10,374 bases of DNA from Larix sibirica (GCA_004151065.3 NWUY0300005790.1:7567-17940), one strand, 5' to 3'. Counted from the first letter of the stretch, positions 1-7,631 are shown. Notes: a model not told the origin generated them from the sequence alone. Made by a program: numbers and translations.

Positions 1-112
1 GTTTGGGTTTTCCACATAAACATTGTGTGTCTATTGTTATGTGGTTTCTTGGATTATCTTGTATTATTTCTCTCTCATATTTATTAATGATCTTAAATCC
101 TTAATAGAAGAG
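1..112 (+). repeat. Downstream part of an LTR (R/U5 side), copy 1
   Basis: Bases 1-154 match 5053-5206 with no indel and four substitutions. The matching part of copy 2 lies about 275 bases downstream of an LTR start at 4779, so this is the R/U5 end of the same LTR. The right boundary is approximate. I found no clear CA terminus followed by a tRNA-Met, tRNA-Lys or tRNA-Asp type primer binding site in either copy, so the LTR end is placed only loosely before the gag start region. Confidence 0.6.
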
Positions 113-154
113 GAGTACCCATTCCCCATTAGAGAGACAGATGAAGAAGCTTAA

Positions 155-1480
155 ATGAAAAATATAAACCCTTCTGTTCTTCCACAATTCCATGGGTAGA
201 CCGAAATACCTTCTTATTTGAATTTGAGGTTTTGTGCAAGACATATGAGTACAAAACTGACTCCGAGAAACTGAGGTTTTTTCCTTCAACCTTAAGATAC
301 GCAACATTAAGATAGTTTATGGGGTTAGAAGGAGGCAATATCAAAGACTAGGAGAAAATGAAAGAAACCTTTTTTGAGAAGTATCAAGATTATTGTAAGG
401 CATGGGAAATAAGGAACATGATATTTTAGATGAATCTAAGAATTGATTAATCCCTGAAGGATTATGCAGAAATATTTTATTCCAGCTATAGGCGTGCTAC
501 CAATTGTAAGTTAGATGACGAGTCTCTCAGCTAGTATTACTAAGAGGAATAAGCGAAGAATTGATGGAACAATCTCTGAACCTGATAGTTGTTGAATATA
601 TTTATCAATTCAATTACAATGAGGTTATGGACTTGTTCAAAAATTACTCAAGTGTAAACATGAGAAAAAGCAAGGGATGCAGGACCCCTGTACCTCCATA
701 CATAAATGCTACTACTGCCGAAATCACGAAGACTAAGATAGGTAACCTAATAGAAGACATGAAAATGGAAATACTAAATTCATTGTCCACACAACTAGAC
801 ACTCTGCATCTGAAGTAGTAACAAGAGTAAATGGAAAGGGATTTAGCTATATTTTTCCAAAAATCACCCCGCAATGAGTGTCCGCTTGCTGCTGCTGAAA
901 TTATCTTTGACATTTGTACAAAATAGCATGTTATCAATCATTACCCCCAACTACCAGGATTGAATATAACATCATAACAGAATGTTGAATAAGTCTGCTT
1001 CGTCAACCAACGAAGATTTGATCAACCAAGACCTCAATTTCCAAGTACAAGTCTAGAACCCCAAAATGAAAGTTATTTTTGGTAGACTCAATATTATCCA
1101 CCTCCTTGGTATTCACCTCAATACCCAATTAATCAGCAGCACTAGAAACCATTTTTTCCACTCCTTGGTCTCCATAGATGCCTTATGGGAAACAATTGTA
1201 TTTCAACCAAGGCGAACCTTATCCAAGTTAACAAAAATCTTTTAAGCCACATCAAAATAAACCATTTCATAATAACAAAATCTCTTTTCCTCCTCCACCT
1301 CAATCTAAAAACCAAATGTAGACTACAACCCCATTACCAACACAACCCACTCCAAATTCAAACAACAAGGTTAGTCAACCAAACCAACCGACAAACAGTA
1401 GTGAAGTTAGTGAGTACCAAGCCTACTCGTTATCTGCATTGGATTGCCAAGCCACTCACCTCTAGTCAGGAAAAATCATG
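155..1480 (+). pseudogene. gag: gag remnant, copy 1 (capsid, nucleocapsid, Pro/Gln-rich tail)
   Basis: This encodes the remains of the capsid/nucleocapsid polyprotein that would package element RNA in cytoplasmic particles. The first candidate ATG is at 155. The capsid part is readable as FLFEFEV near 211, then FPSTLRYATLR near 280, the KETFFEKYQDYC block near 364, DDESL near 520, and LRGISEELMEQ from about 540 into the open stretch ending at 818. A degenerate zinc-knuckle region follows (about 838-945: ECPL, ICTK, then NHYPQLPGLN). The tail is rich in Pro, Gln and Asn (YYPPPWYSPQYP near 1090; PTQPTPNSNN near 1340). Lesions include a 10-base deletion near 197 relative to copy 2, stops at 313, 349, 427 and 448, and a frameshift near 530. 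The coding frame changes at least three times. The gag/protease boundary is approximate. Confidence 0.82.
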
Positions 1481-1555
1481 GTTGATCCATCCTCTCCTAA
1501 ACAAACCAAGGATAATAACTTGGTAAGGGACAGAAGGAACCACATGAATCCACTA

Positions 1556-2190
1556 CAAATAATAACCTAGTTGTACCACCATTTCTGGAGAGGTTGAGCC
1601 ATATTAAGCAACAACCCCAACCAACCATTGATATTGCTGAAGAACTTAGGCATGTATGCATAAAAAATATGTCATTACAAGCCATAAATTATTTCTCGAT
1701 TTACAACCAAACCATCAAAGAAATATGCCTAAGGAAACCAGGAAGAAAGAAGTGAGGCCCTCCTACCATCCATGTAATAGGGAAATTATCCCATCTAATG
1801 TTAGGAGGGATAACCAACCCTAAATATCATGAACTTGGTAGCCCCATTCTAATAGTCCACACTGGTAGAACTCCCATCCAGAATACGATGGTATAATTAA
1901 GAGAAGCAATCAACATCTTGACAAAAGAAATCACAAAAACCTTAGAAATACAAAATATGCTACACCAAATGCCCACAGTGCTCCAGATGGATGACATGTC
2001 AGCCGTAAAACCCGAGGGGATGTTGGAGGATATTATAATCACAATCAAATCCTAGGAATATCTTGTTGATTTTATGATCTTACACACCAAATCAAGCCTT
2101 GGGGGTTAAACCCTCATCCTAGGGAGGCATTGGCTAGCGACAACTGACACTTACATTGTATGTTGGTCGGAAATATGACAATAATCCAGG
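1556..2190 (+). pseudogene. Retroviral-type aspartic protease remnant, copy 1
   Basis: This is the remnant of the pepsin-like protease that matures Gag-Pol. The reading frame from about 1561 gives VVPPFLERL, then EELRHVCIKN, an IHVIGKLSHLMLGG block, and a GRTPIQNTMV block just before the active site. The active-site Asp-Leu/Ser-Gly-Ala motif should stand at 1894, but that codon is TAA and the following residues read L-R-E-A-I-N. Downstream, the substrate-binding half is still recognisable (TVLQMDDMSAVKPEG near 1975, then ILGRHWLAT near 2120). Further stops include TGA at 1753, where copy 2 has CGA, and a TAG in place of Trp near 2053. It sits in line between gag and RT, as expected for gypsy. 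Confidence 0.8.
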
Positions 2191-2552
2191 GTAGTTCAAG
2201 CAAAAAACCTATGCTTTATTTTCCAAAAGATATTTCATGGATATAATAAACCCCTTCTGAGTTCTCCAAGAGGAAGGAAATAATTGTTATGATAACCTTG
2301 TTAAACCAGTTCTCACCATCGAACAAGCTCTCACTTGGAAAGAACCATCAGGATAGATAATACTAAATTTCATGTAGAACATGTATCCCTCCATTGTCAA
2401 AATTAGGGAACTTGATGATTCTCTAAATGAACTAGATTATTCTTCATGTATTGGGGGCACATTTGTCACGTCCTATTCATGTTCGACCAACTAGACACCT
2501 TTAGGTACCTCAAGGACTGCTTTGTGGATAAAACAGACTATTCAAATCCATA
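2191..2552 (+). other. Protease-RT linker of copy 1, non-functional
   Basis: This is collinear with about 7262-7631 in copy 2. It is the low-conservation stretch between protease and reverse transcriptase. I see no domain motif and no sustained reading frame, only scattered stops shared with copy 2. No separate gene is supported here. Confidence 0.6.
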
Positions 2553-2738
2553 GTGATTGAGGCCCTGCCCAAAAAATTCCTCAATATCAATAACCAATTG
2601 CAACCTGACCAACAATCAAATCTAATAAAGTTATTGATAGAGAAAGCTGCAACTTTTGCCTTGGGTTACAGAGACATAGCCGAGATCAATCTCATGACTT
2701 GTGTGCACCACATTTACATACATGATGGATTTAACCCA
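2553..2738 (+). pseudogene. Reverse transcriptase N-terminal fragment, copy 1
   Basis: An uninterrupted frame starts with IEALPKKFLNI and continues through the pre-RT segment (IEKAATFALGYRDI) to HHIYIHDGFNP at the N gap. In copy 2 the same segment leads into the RT finger region (RQPHRRMN and following). The catalytic palm is therefore missing in this copy. The frame stays open past the gap to 2852, but those residues bear no relation to RT and are an artefact of reading through the Ns. The fragment is about 62 codons of a domain normally near 230 residues or more. Confidence 0.82.
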
Positions 2739-2740
2739 NN
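2739..2740. other. Two ambiguous bases (NN), probable assembly gap or join
   Basis: Homology between the two copies ends exactly here. Sequence left of the Ns is RT, and sequence right of them has no counterpart in copy 2. The coincidence suggests a scaffold join whose true length is unknown, rather than a natural breakpoint. Confidence 0.85.
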
Positions 2741-3597
2741 CTCTAGTGTTTCTCAACTTTTTGAAAACCCTTGTAAAAATTTTCCCTTGAATTCACTTTG
2801 GAGATGGGAGAAATTATATTGTATTGCCGCATTTCATGTTTATCATGGTTAGGGCCATAATGACATAACATAATTACTATATTTATAATGTGGCAATGAG
2901 TCGAGCAAATTTTTCGTCAGTACAATATTTGCATGGGAATGACTCCTATATCATAGAGGCCAAATTGTTGTTTGCAAGTAGAAGACCATTGGTATGGTAT
3001 ACCATGATCAAGTTGGAGCCCATATTGGTGGCATTGGAGAACAGTCACCAAAAATCAATGAAGAAGAGGCTCCATGTAAAATGATAATGATGGAAATAGA
3101 TGAGAATGTATTAGGGTTTTATTTTTTTCCCTGAGTATTTTTTACATTTGATATATAGTTTTTTAATCTAAGCTAATAGTAGAGATCATGGATCATGTAG
3201 TTTAGCTATGGATGAATCACTTATATGCTTATATGTATGCTATAAAATGAAAAATATAAATTTTACATGGTCCACTAAAGGAAAAAGGTAATGGGATATG
3301 CATACTTAACATATACTTTGTGTGACTCTATATGTTGGACTCATTGTTTCCATACTAGAGACAAGTCATCTATCAACTATGGGAAGCTTGGTATCTGAAA
3401 TAATCTCAAGACAAGATCATATTTAATATGATTATTAATTTCCTGAGAAACTTATGTATTGAGGAGTTCTAGTTACCAATTTTGTGCAATAGAATTGTGG
3501 CATGGTGAAGAGAGATTAAAGTGATTCATGGAAACTTTGAGAATGCATGAGGTATAATAACATATTCAAGAAATATTTCTTGGAGAGAGCTAGGGAA
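2741..3597. other. Unassigned AT-rich sequence right of the gap
   Basis: I recognise no gene here. The longest open stretch has its first ATG at 2896 and stops at 3084 (about 62 codons, SSVQYLHGNDSYIIEAK near its start). It shows no family motif, no splice-site pair I can defend and no clear promoter. Because a polypurine tract and LTR lie downstream, part of this region could be the 3' untranslated tail of copy 1, but it could equally be unrelated host DNA joined at the N gap. Confidence 0.4.
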
Positions 3598-3690
3598 TGT
3601 TGGGTTAATATTCACTCAATCAAAGAATAATTGAATTAACCTTGATTGGGTTAGTGATGGGTTGGTTAATCCATAAAATATATATAACAT
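3598..3690 (+). repeat. Possible LTR-like 5' terminus of a related element
   Basis: The 20 bases from 3598 match the first 20 bases of the LTR at 4779 at 17 positions (TGTTGGGTTAAT against TGTTAGGTTAAC, then ATT-ACTC in both). Similarity fades after that into a loosely similar Thr/Asn-rich-looking AT stretch. A purine-rich run with one CT interruption (about 3582-3597) lies immediately upstream, and an ATATATATAA box follows near 3677. This could be the start of a diverged LTR or solo LTR, but no matching 3' end or target duplication was found. Confidence 0.28.
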
Positions 3691-4098
3691 TTTAGCATTA
3701 AAAAAATATTTGATTACTATTCACCTTAACTTTTTGGTGGACTCCATGTAATTGTTTTTTCTTTTCTGCTAGCTTTTTCTTTTCCCACTCCTTCCACACA
3801 TCATAATCATGAAGCCCTAGATATAGATGCACCTATAAGTATATTTCTAAATGTACTACAATAATATTAGAACAAGGTACAACTACACAATCTGAGAGAA
3901 CAATATATTATCAATTAGGTGTTAAAACACTCACACATAACTACCCATCAATAAAACCTTAAACCATTAAAAATTAAAAATTATATGAGATCAAAGCATT
4001 GCAAAAGAAAATTTTCATGCATGTGATCCATGTTAGGAGAGGATAGAAACATCAGAGGGTAGAAACGTTACATAAAAAAATTATGTAAAGGACCCTTC

Positions 4099-4100
<2 letters not shown>
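3691..4100. other. Unassigned AT-rich sequence left of the microsatellite
   Basis: No open frame of note and no recognisable domain, RNA gene or inverted-repeat element was seen. Short A and T runs dominate. Confidence 0.4.

Positions 4101-4166
<66 letters not shown>
4101..4166. repeat. Compound microsatellite (CT)24(CA)9
   Basis: Twenty-four uninterrupted CT units (4101-4148) pass directly into nine CA units (4149-4166). An N at 4167 ends the run, so the real length is uncertain. Uninterrupted dinucleotide arrays of this length are normally length-polymorphic. Confidence 0.97.
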
Positions 4167-4167
4167 N

Positions 4168-4608
4168 GAAGTTGTGGAATGAACCACTGGGATATGTACG
4201 AGGGTGGCATGTGTACTTCTAGCCTAGCTTAATGTGGAATTAGAGAGATTGTGTCTTCGATTGTGGAGGAATGTGAGATGGTTTAATCTCAGTTTTGGGA
4301 CCAAAATTGATGAACGATGTAGCTAAAGAGAATTCCTAGAGAATTGGTGGTTACAGTGGCTGAGGACCCATGGAATCCTGTAGATGGATTCTTTTTATAT
4401 GGACATCAATGAAAAGTTTGTATGAAGGTACAAAAGTAGGCATGGCAGATGATGAGCATGGAAAAGTGAGAGGATGTAGCAACAAATGGTGATGGTAAAG
4501 TCACCATGAGACACATGAACACAAAAAATATATTTTTATAATAGAGTTGAAAATTGTATTACATGTAAATGTGCATATCGCTGTAAGACCTGGTTAGGCA
4601 TGTGTACC
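4168..4608. other. Unassigned sequence between microsatellite and 52-bp repeat
   Basis: No recognisable gene or RNA. It lies upstream of the polypurine tract and could be 3' untranslated sequence of an LTR element, but nothing in it proves this. Confidence 0.35.
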
Positions 4609-4710
4609 CCTGGTAACTCACCGGTAAAGTCTAGGTAGAACTATGTGATAGGGGGGCATCCCTGGTAACTCATTGACAAAGTCATGTAGACCTAAATGAT
4701 AGGGCGACAT
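4609..4710 (+). repeat. Two diverged tandem units of about 52 bp
   Basis: CCTGGTAACTCA begins at 4609 and again at 4661. Each occurrence is followed by a spaced AAAGTC, a TAGA, an A/G-rich ATGATAGGG or GTGATAGGG, and a GCAT or GACAT end. The period is 52 bases and the units differ at several positions. They end about 57 bases before the polypurine tract, so they probably belong to the 3' untranslated part of an LTR element. Confidence 0.75.
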
Positions 4711-4767
4711 GTAGAGATTCCTTGGTTAAAAATTTGAGGGGTCTAGTGATTACTCCAAGTCAAGTTT

Positions 4768-4777
4768 AAAGGGGGGA
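4768..4777 (+). promoter_or_regulatory. Polypurine tract (plus-strand primer site)
   Basis: Ten purines, AAAGGGGGGA, stand one base before the LTR-type TG start at 4779. In LTR retrotransposons the RNase H-resistant polypurine tract primes plus-strand synthesis and lies just inside the 3' LTR. Its presence argues that the LTR at 4779 is a 3' LTR for whatever lies upstream as well as the 5' LTR for copy 2. Confidence 0.75.
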
Positions 4778-4792
4778 TTGTTAGGTTAACAT

Positions 4793-4811
4793 TGACTCGG
4801 TGAATGAGTCA
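4793..4811 (+). promoter_or_regulatory. TGACTC/GAGTCA inverted pair with a perfect TGAGTCA (bZIP-type) site
   Basis: TGACTC at 4793-4798 and GAGTCA at 4806-4811 form an inverted pair. The right arm reads TGAGTCA (4805-4811), the core bound by GCN4/Opaque-2-type bZIP factors. The left arm also includes TTGACT, a W-box core for WRKY factors. The location 120-135 bases upstream of the TATA box suits an LTR enhancer. Binding is inferred from the motif only. Confidence 0.35.
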
Positions 4812-4842
4812 TTGAGCTAATATTAGTTTGGGTGAAACAAAA

Positions 4843-4905
4843 TGGTATTTGGTTGCAAATAGTATTTGGTGTCCCATGGTATTTGGTGGCCCATGCTATT
4901 GACCC
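4843..4905 (+). repeat. 17-bp tandem repeats in the LTR U3 region
   Basis: Units start at 4843, 4860 and 4877 with the core TRGTATTTGGT, and a degenerate fourth unit starts at 4894 (TGCTATTGACCCA). The spacing is exactly 17 bases each time. The array ends about 24 bases before the TATA box. Short U3 repeats of this kind act as transcriptional enhancers in some plant LTR elements; that role is inferred here. Confidence 0.8.
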
Positions 4906-4928
4906 AAGGTATTGCATATAATAAATCC

Positions 4929-4935
4929 TATAAAG
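4929..4935 (+). promoter_or_regulatory. TATA box of the LTR promoter
   Basis: TATAAAG sits 150 bases into the LTR, flanked by CC and GG, which predicts transcription starting near 4960. An AATAAA at 4920-4925 lies just upstream, too early to serve as the poly(A) signal of a transcript starting downstream of it. Confidence 0.6.
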
Positions 4936-5206
4936 GGCTTGGCATACTCTATTGTAATATGGCTTGGAGGTAAGCCGTGGCTAGCTCACTTGGCCCAACT
5001 TGACTTGTTTAGGTCAAGGGATATAATAGATTTATTATGGTGGTTTTTCCCAGTTTGAGTTTTCCACATAAACATTGTGTGTCTATTGTTATGTGGTTTC
5101 TTGGATCATCTTGTATTATTTCTCTCTCATATTTATTAATGATCTTAAATCATTAATAGAAGAGGAGTACCCATTCCCCATTAGAGAGACAGATAAAGAA
5201 GCTTAA

Positions 5207-6540
5207 ATGAAAAATATAAACCCTCATGTTCTTCCACACTTCCATGGGTTCCCTAGAGCAGACCAAAATACATTCTTATTTGAATTTGAGGTTTTTTTGC
5301 AAGACATATGAGTACAAAACTAAATCCTAGAAACTGAGGTTGTTTCCTTCAACCTTAAGATACGCAACATTAAGATGGTTTATAGGGTTAGCAGGAGGCA
5401 ATATCAAAGACTAGGAGAAAATGAAAGAAACATTTTCTGAGAAGTATCAAGATTACTGTAAGGCATGGGAAATAAGGAACAAGATATTCCAGATGAATCT
5501 AAGAATTGATTAATATCTGAAGGATTATGCATAAATATTTTATTCTAGCTATAGGCGTTCTACCAATTGTAAGTTGGATGATGAGTCTCTCAGCTAGTAT
5601 TACTAAGAGGAATAAGGGAAGAGTTGATGGAACAACCTCTGAACCTGATAACTGCTGAAGATATTTATCAATTCAACTACAATGAGGTTAAGGACTTGTT
5701 CAAAAATTACTCAAGTGTAAACATGAGAAAAATTAGGGGATGCAGGAACTTTGTACCTCCATACGTAAATGCTACTACTGCTGGAATCACGAAGACTACG
5801 ATAGGGAACCTAATAGAAGACATGGAAATTGACATACTAAATTCATTGTCTATGCAACTAGACACTCTGCATCTGAAGTAGTAACAAGAAGAAATGGAAA
5901 GGGATTTAGCTATATTTTTCCTAAAATGCTGCAAAAAGCACCCCTGCGTTGAGTGTCCGCTTGCTACTGTTGAAATTATCTCCAACATTTGTACAAAATA
6001 ACATGTTACCAATCGTTCCCCCAACTACCAGGAATGAATATAACATCATAACATAATGTTGAATAAGTCTACTTCATCAACCAACGAAGACTTGAACAAC
6101 AAAGAACTCAATTTCCAGGTACAAGTCTAGAACCCCAAAATGAAAGTTATTTTTGGTAGACTCAATATACTCCACCTCCTTGGTATTCACCTCAATACCC
6201 AATTAATCAATAGTACTAGAAACCATATTTTCCACTCCTTGGTCTCCATAGATTCCTTATGGGAAACAATTGTATTTCAACCAAGGGGCACCTTATCCAA
6301 GTTAACAACAATCTTTTAGGCCACATCAAAATAAACCATTTCATTAGAAACAACTCTATTTACCTCCTTCACCTCAATCCACAAACCAAATGAAGACTAC
6401 AACCTCATTACCAACACAACCCACTCCAAATCCAAACAACAAGGTGATTCAACCAAACCAACCGACAAACACTAGTGAAGTTAGTGAGTACCAAGCCTAC
6501 TCGTTATCTGCATTGGATTGCCAAGCCACTCACCTCTAGT
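5207..6540 (+). pseudogene. gag: gag remnant, copy 2
   Basis: This is the capsid/nucleocapsid remnant. The first ATG is at 5207, and the frame gives LPHFHGFPRADQNTFLFEFEV up to a T-run at about 5291 that carries one base more than copy 1 and shifts the frame. The capsid core continues (LRWFIGL with the Trp codon intact at 5376, where copy 1 has a stop), then KYQDYCKAW and DDESL. An open stretch from 5624 to 5881 covers the end of capsid (IYQFNYNEVKDLFKNYSS). The zinc-knuckle region (about 5908-6020) is fuller than in copy 1: KCCKKHP, VECPL, ICTK, H and N-R-S-P are present, but the first Cys of the knuckle and the last Cys are gone. The Pro/Gln-rich tail follows. Stops at 5412 and 5511 and the frameshift before LRGIREE are shared with copy 1. 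Confidence 0.83.
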
Positions 6541-6619
6541 CAGGAAAAATCATGGTTGATCCATCCTCTCCTAAACAAACCAAGGATAATAAATTGGTAA
6601 GGGACAGAAGGAACCACAT

Positions 6620-7260
6620 GAATTGACTACAAATAATAACCTAGTTGTACCACCATTTCTAGAGAGGTTGATCCATATTAAGCAACAACCCCAACCAACC
6701 TTTGATATTGTTGAAGAACTTAGGCATGTTTGCATAAGAAATATGTTATTACAAGCCATAAATTATTTCTCAATTTACAACCAAACCATCAAAGAAGCAT
6801 GCCTAAGGAAACTAGGAAGAAAGAAGCGAGGCCCTCCTACCATCCACGTAATAGGAAAATTATCCCATCTAATGTTAGGAGGGATAACCAACCCTAAATA
6901 TCATGAACTTGGTAGCCCCATTCTAATAGTCCACACTGGTAGAACTCCCATATAGAATACAATGGGATAATTAAGAGAAGAAATCAACATCATGACAAAA
7001 GAAAACATAGAAACCTTAAAAATATAGAATATGCTACGCCAAATTCCCACAGTGCTCCAGATGGATGACAGGTAAGCTGTAAAACCTGAGGGGATGTTGG
7101 AGGATATTATAATCACAATCGAATCCTAGGAATATCTTGTTGATTTTATGATCTTACACACCAAATCAAGCCTTGGGGGTTAACCCCTCATCCTAGGGAG
7201 GCATTGGCTGGCGACAAATGACACTTACATTGTATGTCGGTCGGAAATATGGAAATAATC
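6620..7260 (+). pseudogene. Retroviral-type aspartic protease remnant, copy 2
   Basis: The frame from 6623 reads NNNLVVPPFLERL, EELRHVCIRN and IHVIGKLSHLMLGG, and ends at a TAG at 6953. The same frame continues to the active-site position, where TAA at 6968-6970 replaces the catalytic Asp and is followed by L-R-E-E-I-N. Copy 1 has the same stop at the same place. KPEGMLEDIII near 7080 and ILGRHWLA near 7190 mark the C-terminal half. A TAG replaces a Trp codon at about 7127, again shared. With no catalytic Asp this protease could not cleave Gag-Pol. Confidence 0.8.
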
Positions 7261-7631
7261 CAGGGTAGTTCAAGCAAAAAAACTTATGCTTTATTTTCCA
7301 AAAAAATCTATCATGGATATAATAGACCCCTTCTAGGTTCCCCACGAGGAAGGAAATAATTGTTATGGTAACCTTGTTAAACAGGTTCTCACCATCGAAC
7401 AAGATCTCACTTGGAAAGAACCATCTGAGGATAGATAATACTAAATTTCATGTAGAACATGTATCCCTCCATTGTCAAAATTAGGGAACTTGATGATTCT
7501 CTAAATGAACTAGATTATTCTTCATGTATTGGGGGCACATCCGTCACGTCCTATTCATGTTAAACTAACTAGACACCTTTTAGGTACCTCAAGGACTGCT
7601 TTGTGGATTAAAAATACCATTCAAATCCATA
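7261..7631 (+). other. Protease-RT linker of copy 2, non-functional
   Basis: This is the equivalent of 2191-2552. It is a variable linker with stops in every frame and no domain I can name. Confidence 0.6.

Larger units (their letters stand above)
1..2738 (+). mobile_element. Ty3/gypsy LTR retrotransposon, copy 1, degenerate and truncated at both ends
   Basis: This stretch aligns collinearly with 5053-7817 and contains, in order, the downstream end of an LTR, a gag remnant, an aspartic protease remnant and the first blocks of reverse transcriptase. Domain order and motifs make it Ty3/gypsy. The left end is cut by the window edge inside the LTR and the right end stops at the N gap at 2739. 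All reading frames are broken by stops and small indels, so it is a fossil. Its 3' half (rest of RT, RNase H, integrase) is absent from the sequence beyond the gap. The polypurine tract and LTR at 4768-4779 could be its own 3' end, which would make this a tandem pair with copy 2. Confidence 0.9.
4779..5164 (+). repeat. LTR between the two element copies (shared 3'/5' LTR)
   Basis: It starts with TGTTAGGTTAAC directly after the polypurine tract. It contains U3 repeats of 17 bp, a TGAGTCA palindrome, a TATAAAG box at 4929, hairpins around the expected transcription start (GGCTT/AAGCC at 4961-4976 and CTTGAC/GTCAAG at 4999-5018), and an R/U5 segment with a GTTTTCCACATAAAC motif that reappears at window position 8. 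The right end is approximate because no CA plus primer binding site could be recognised. The segment from 5053 onward is shared with copy 1. Confidence 0.72.

Noticed and set aside
644-937. Minus-strand open frames opposite gag, also at 5707-6024 and at the protease (1497-1685, 6571-6759, 1827-2048, 6901-7116)
   Set aside because: They recur in both copies only because the underlying gag/protease sequence does. They are antisense shadows of the sense domains.
1185-1526. A 113-codon frame in the gag tail
   Set aside because: It is out of frame with the Pro/Gln-rich gag tail readable in the same DNA and shows no domain.
2553-2852. A single 99-codon protein
   Set aside because: It reads through the NN at 2739-2740. 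Only the part before the gap is RT; the rest is unrelated sequence.
2896-3084. A 62-codon open frame in the unassigned region
   Set aside because: No recognisable motif, no start context or splice signals I can defend, and the length is within chance for AT-rich sequence with stops only by luck.
3247-3260. 14-base match ATGAAAAATATAAA to the gag start region at 155
   Set aside because: Low-complexity AT-rich sequence with no extension on either side; likely chance.
4101-4166. CRISPR-like or satellite array
   Set aside because: It is a simple dinucleotide microsatellite without spacers or longer units.
5113-5180. A primer binding site after the LTR
   Set aside because: I looked for TGGTATCAGAGC and TGGCGCC-type starts in both copies and found nothing close enough to call.
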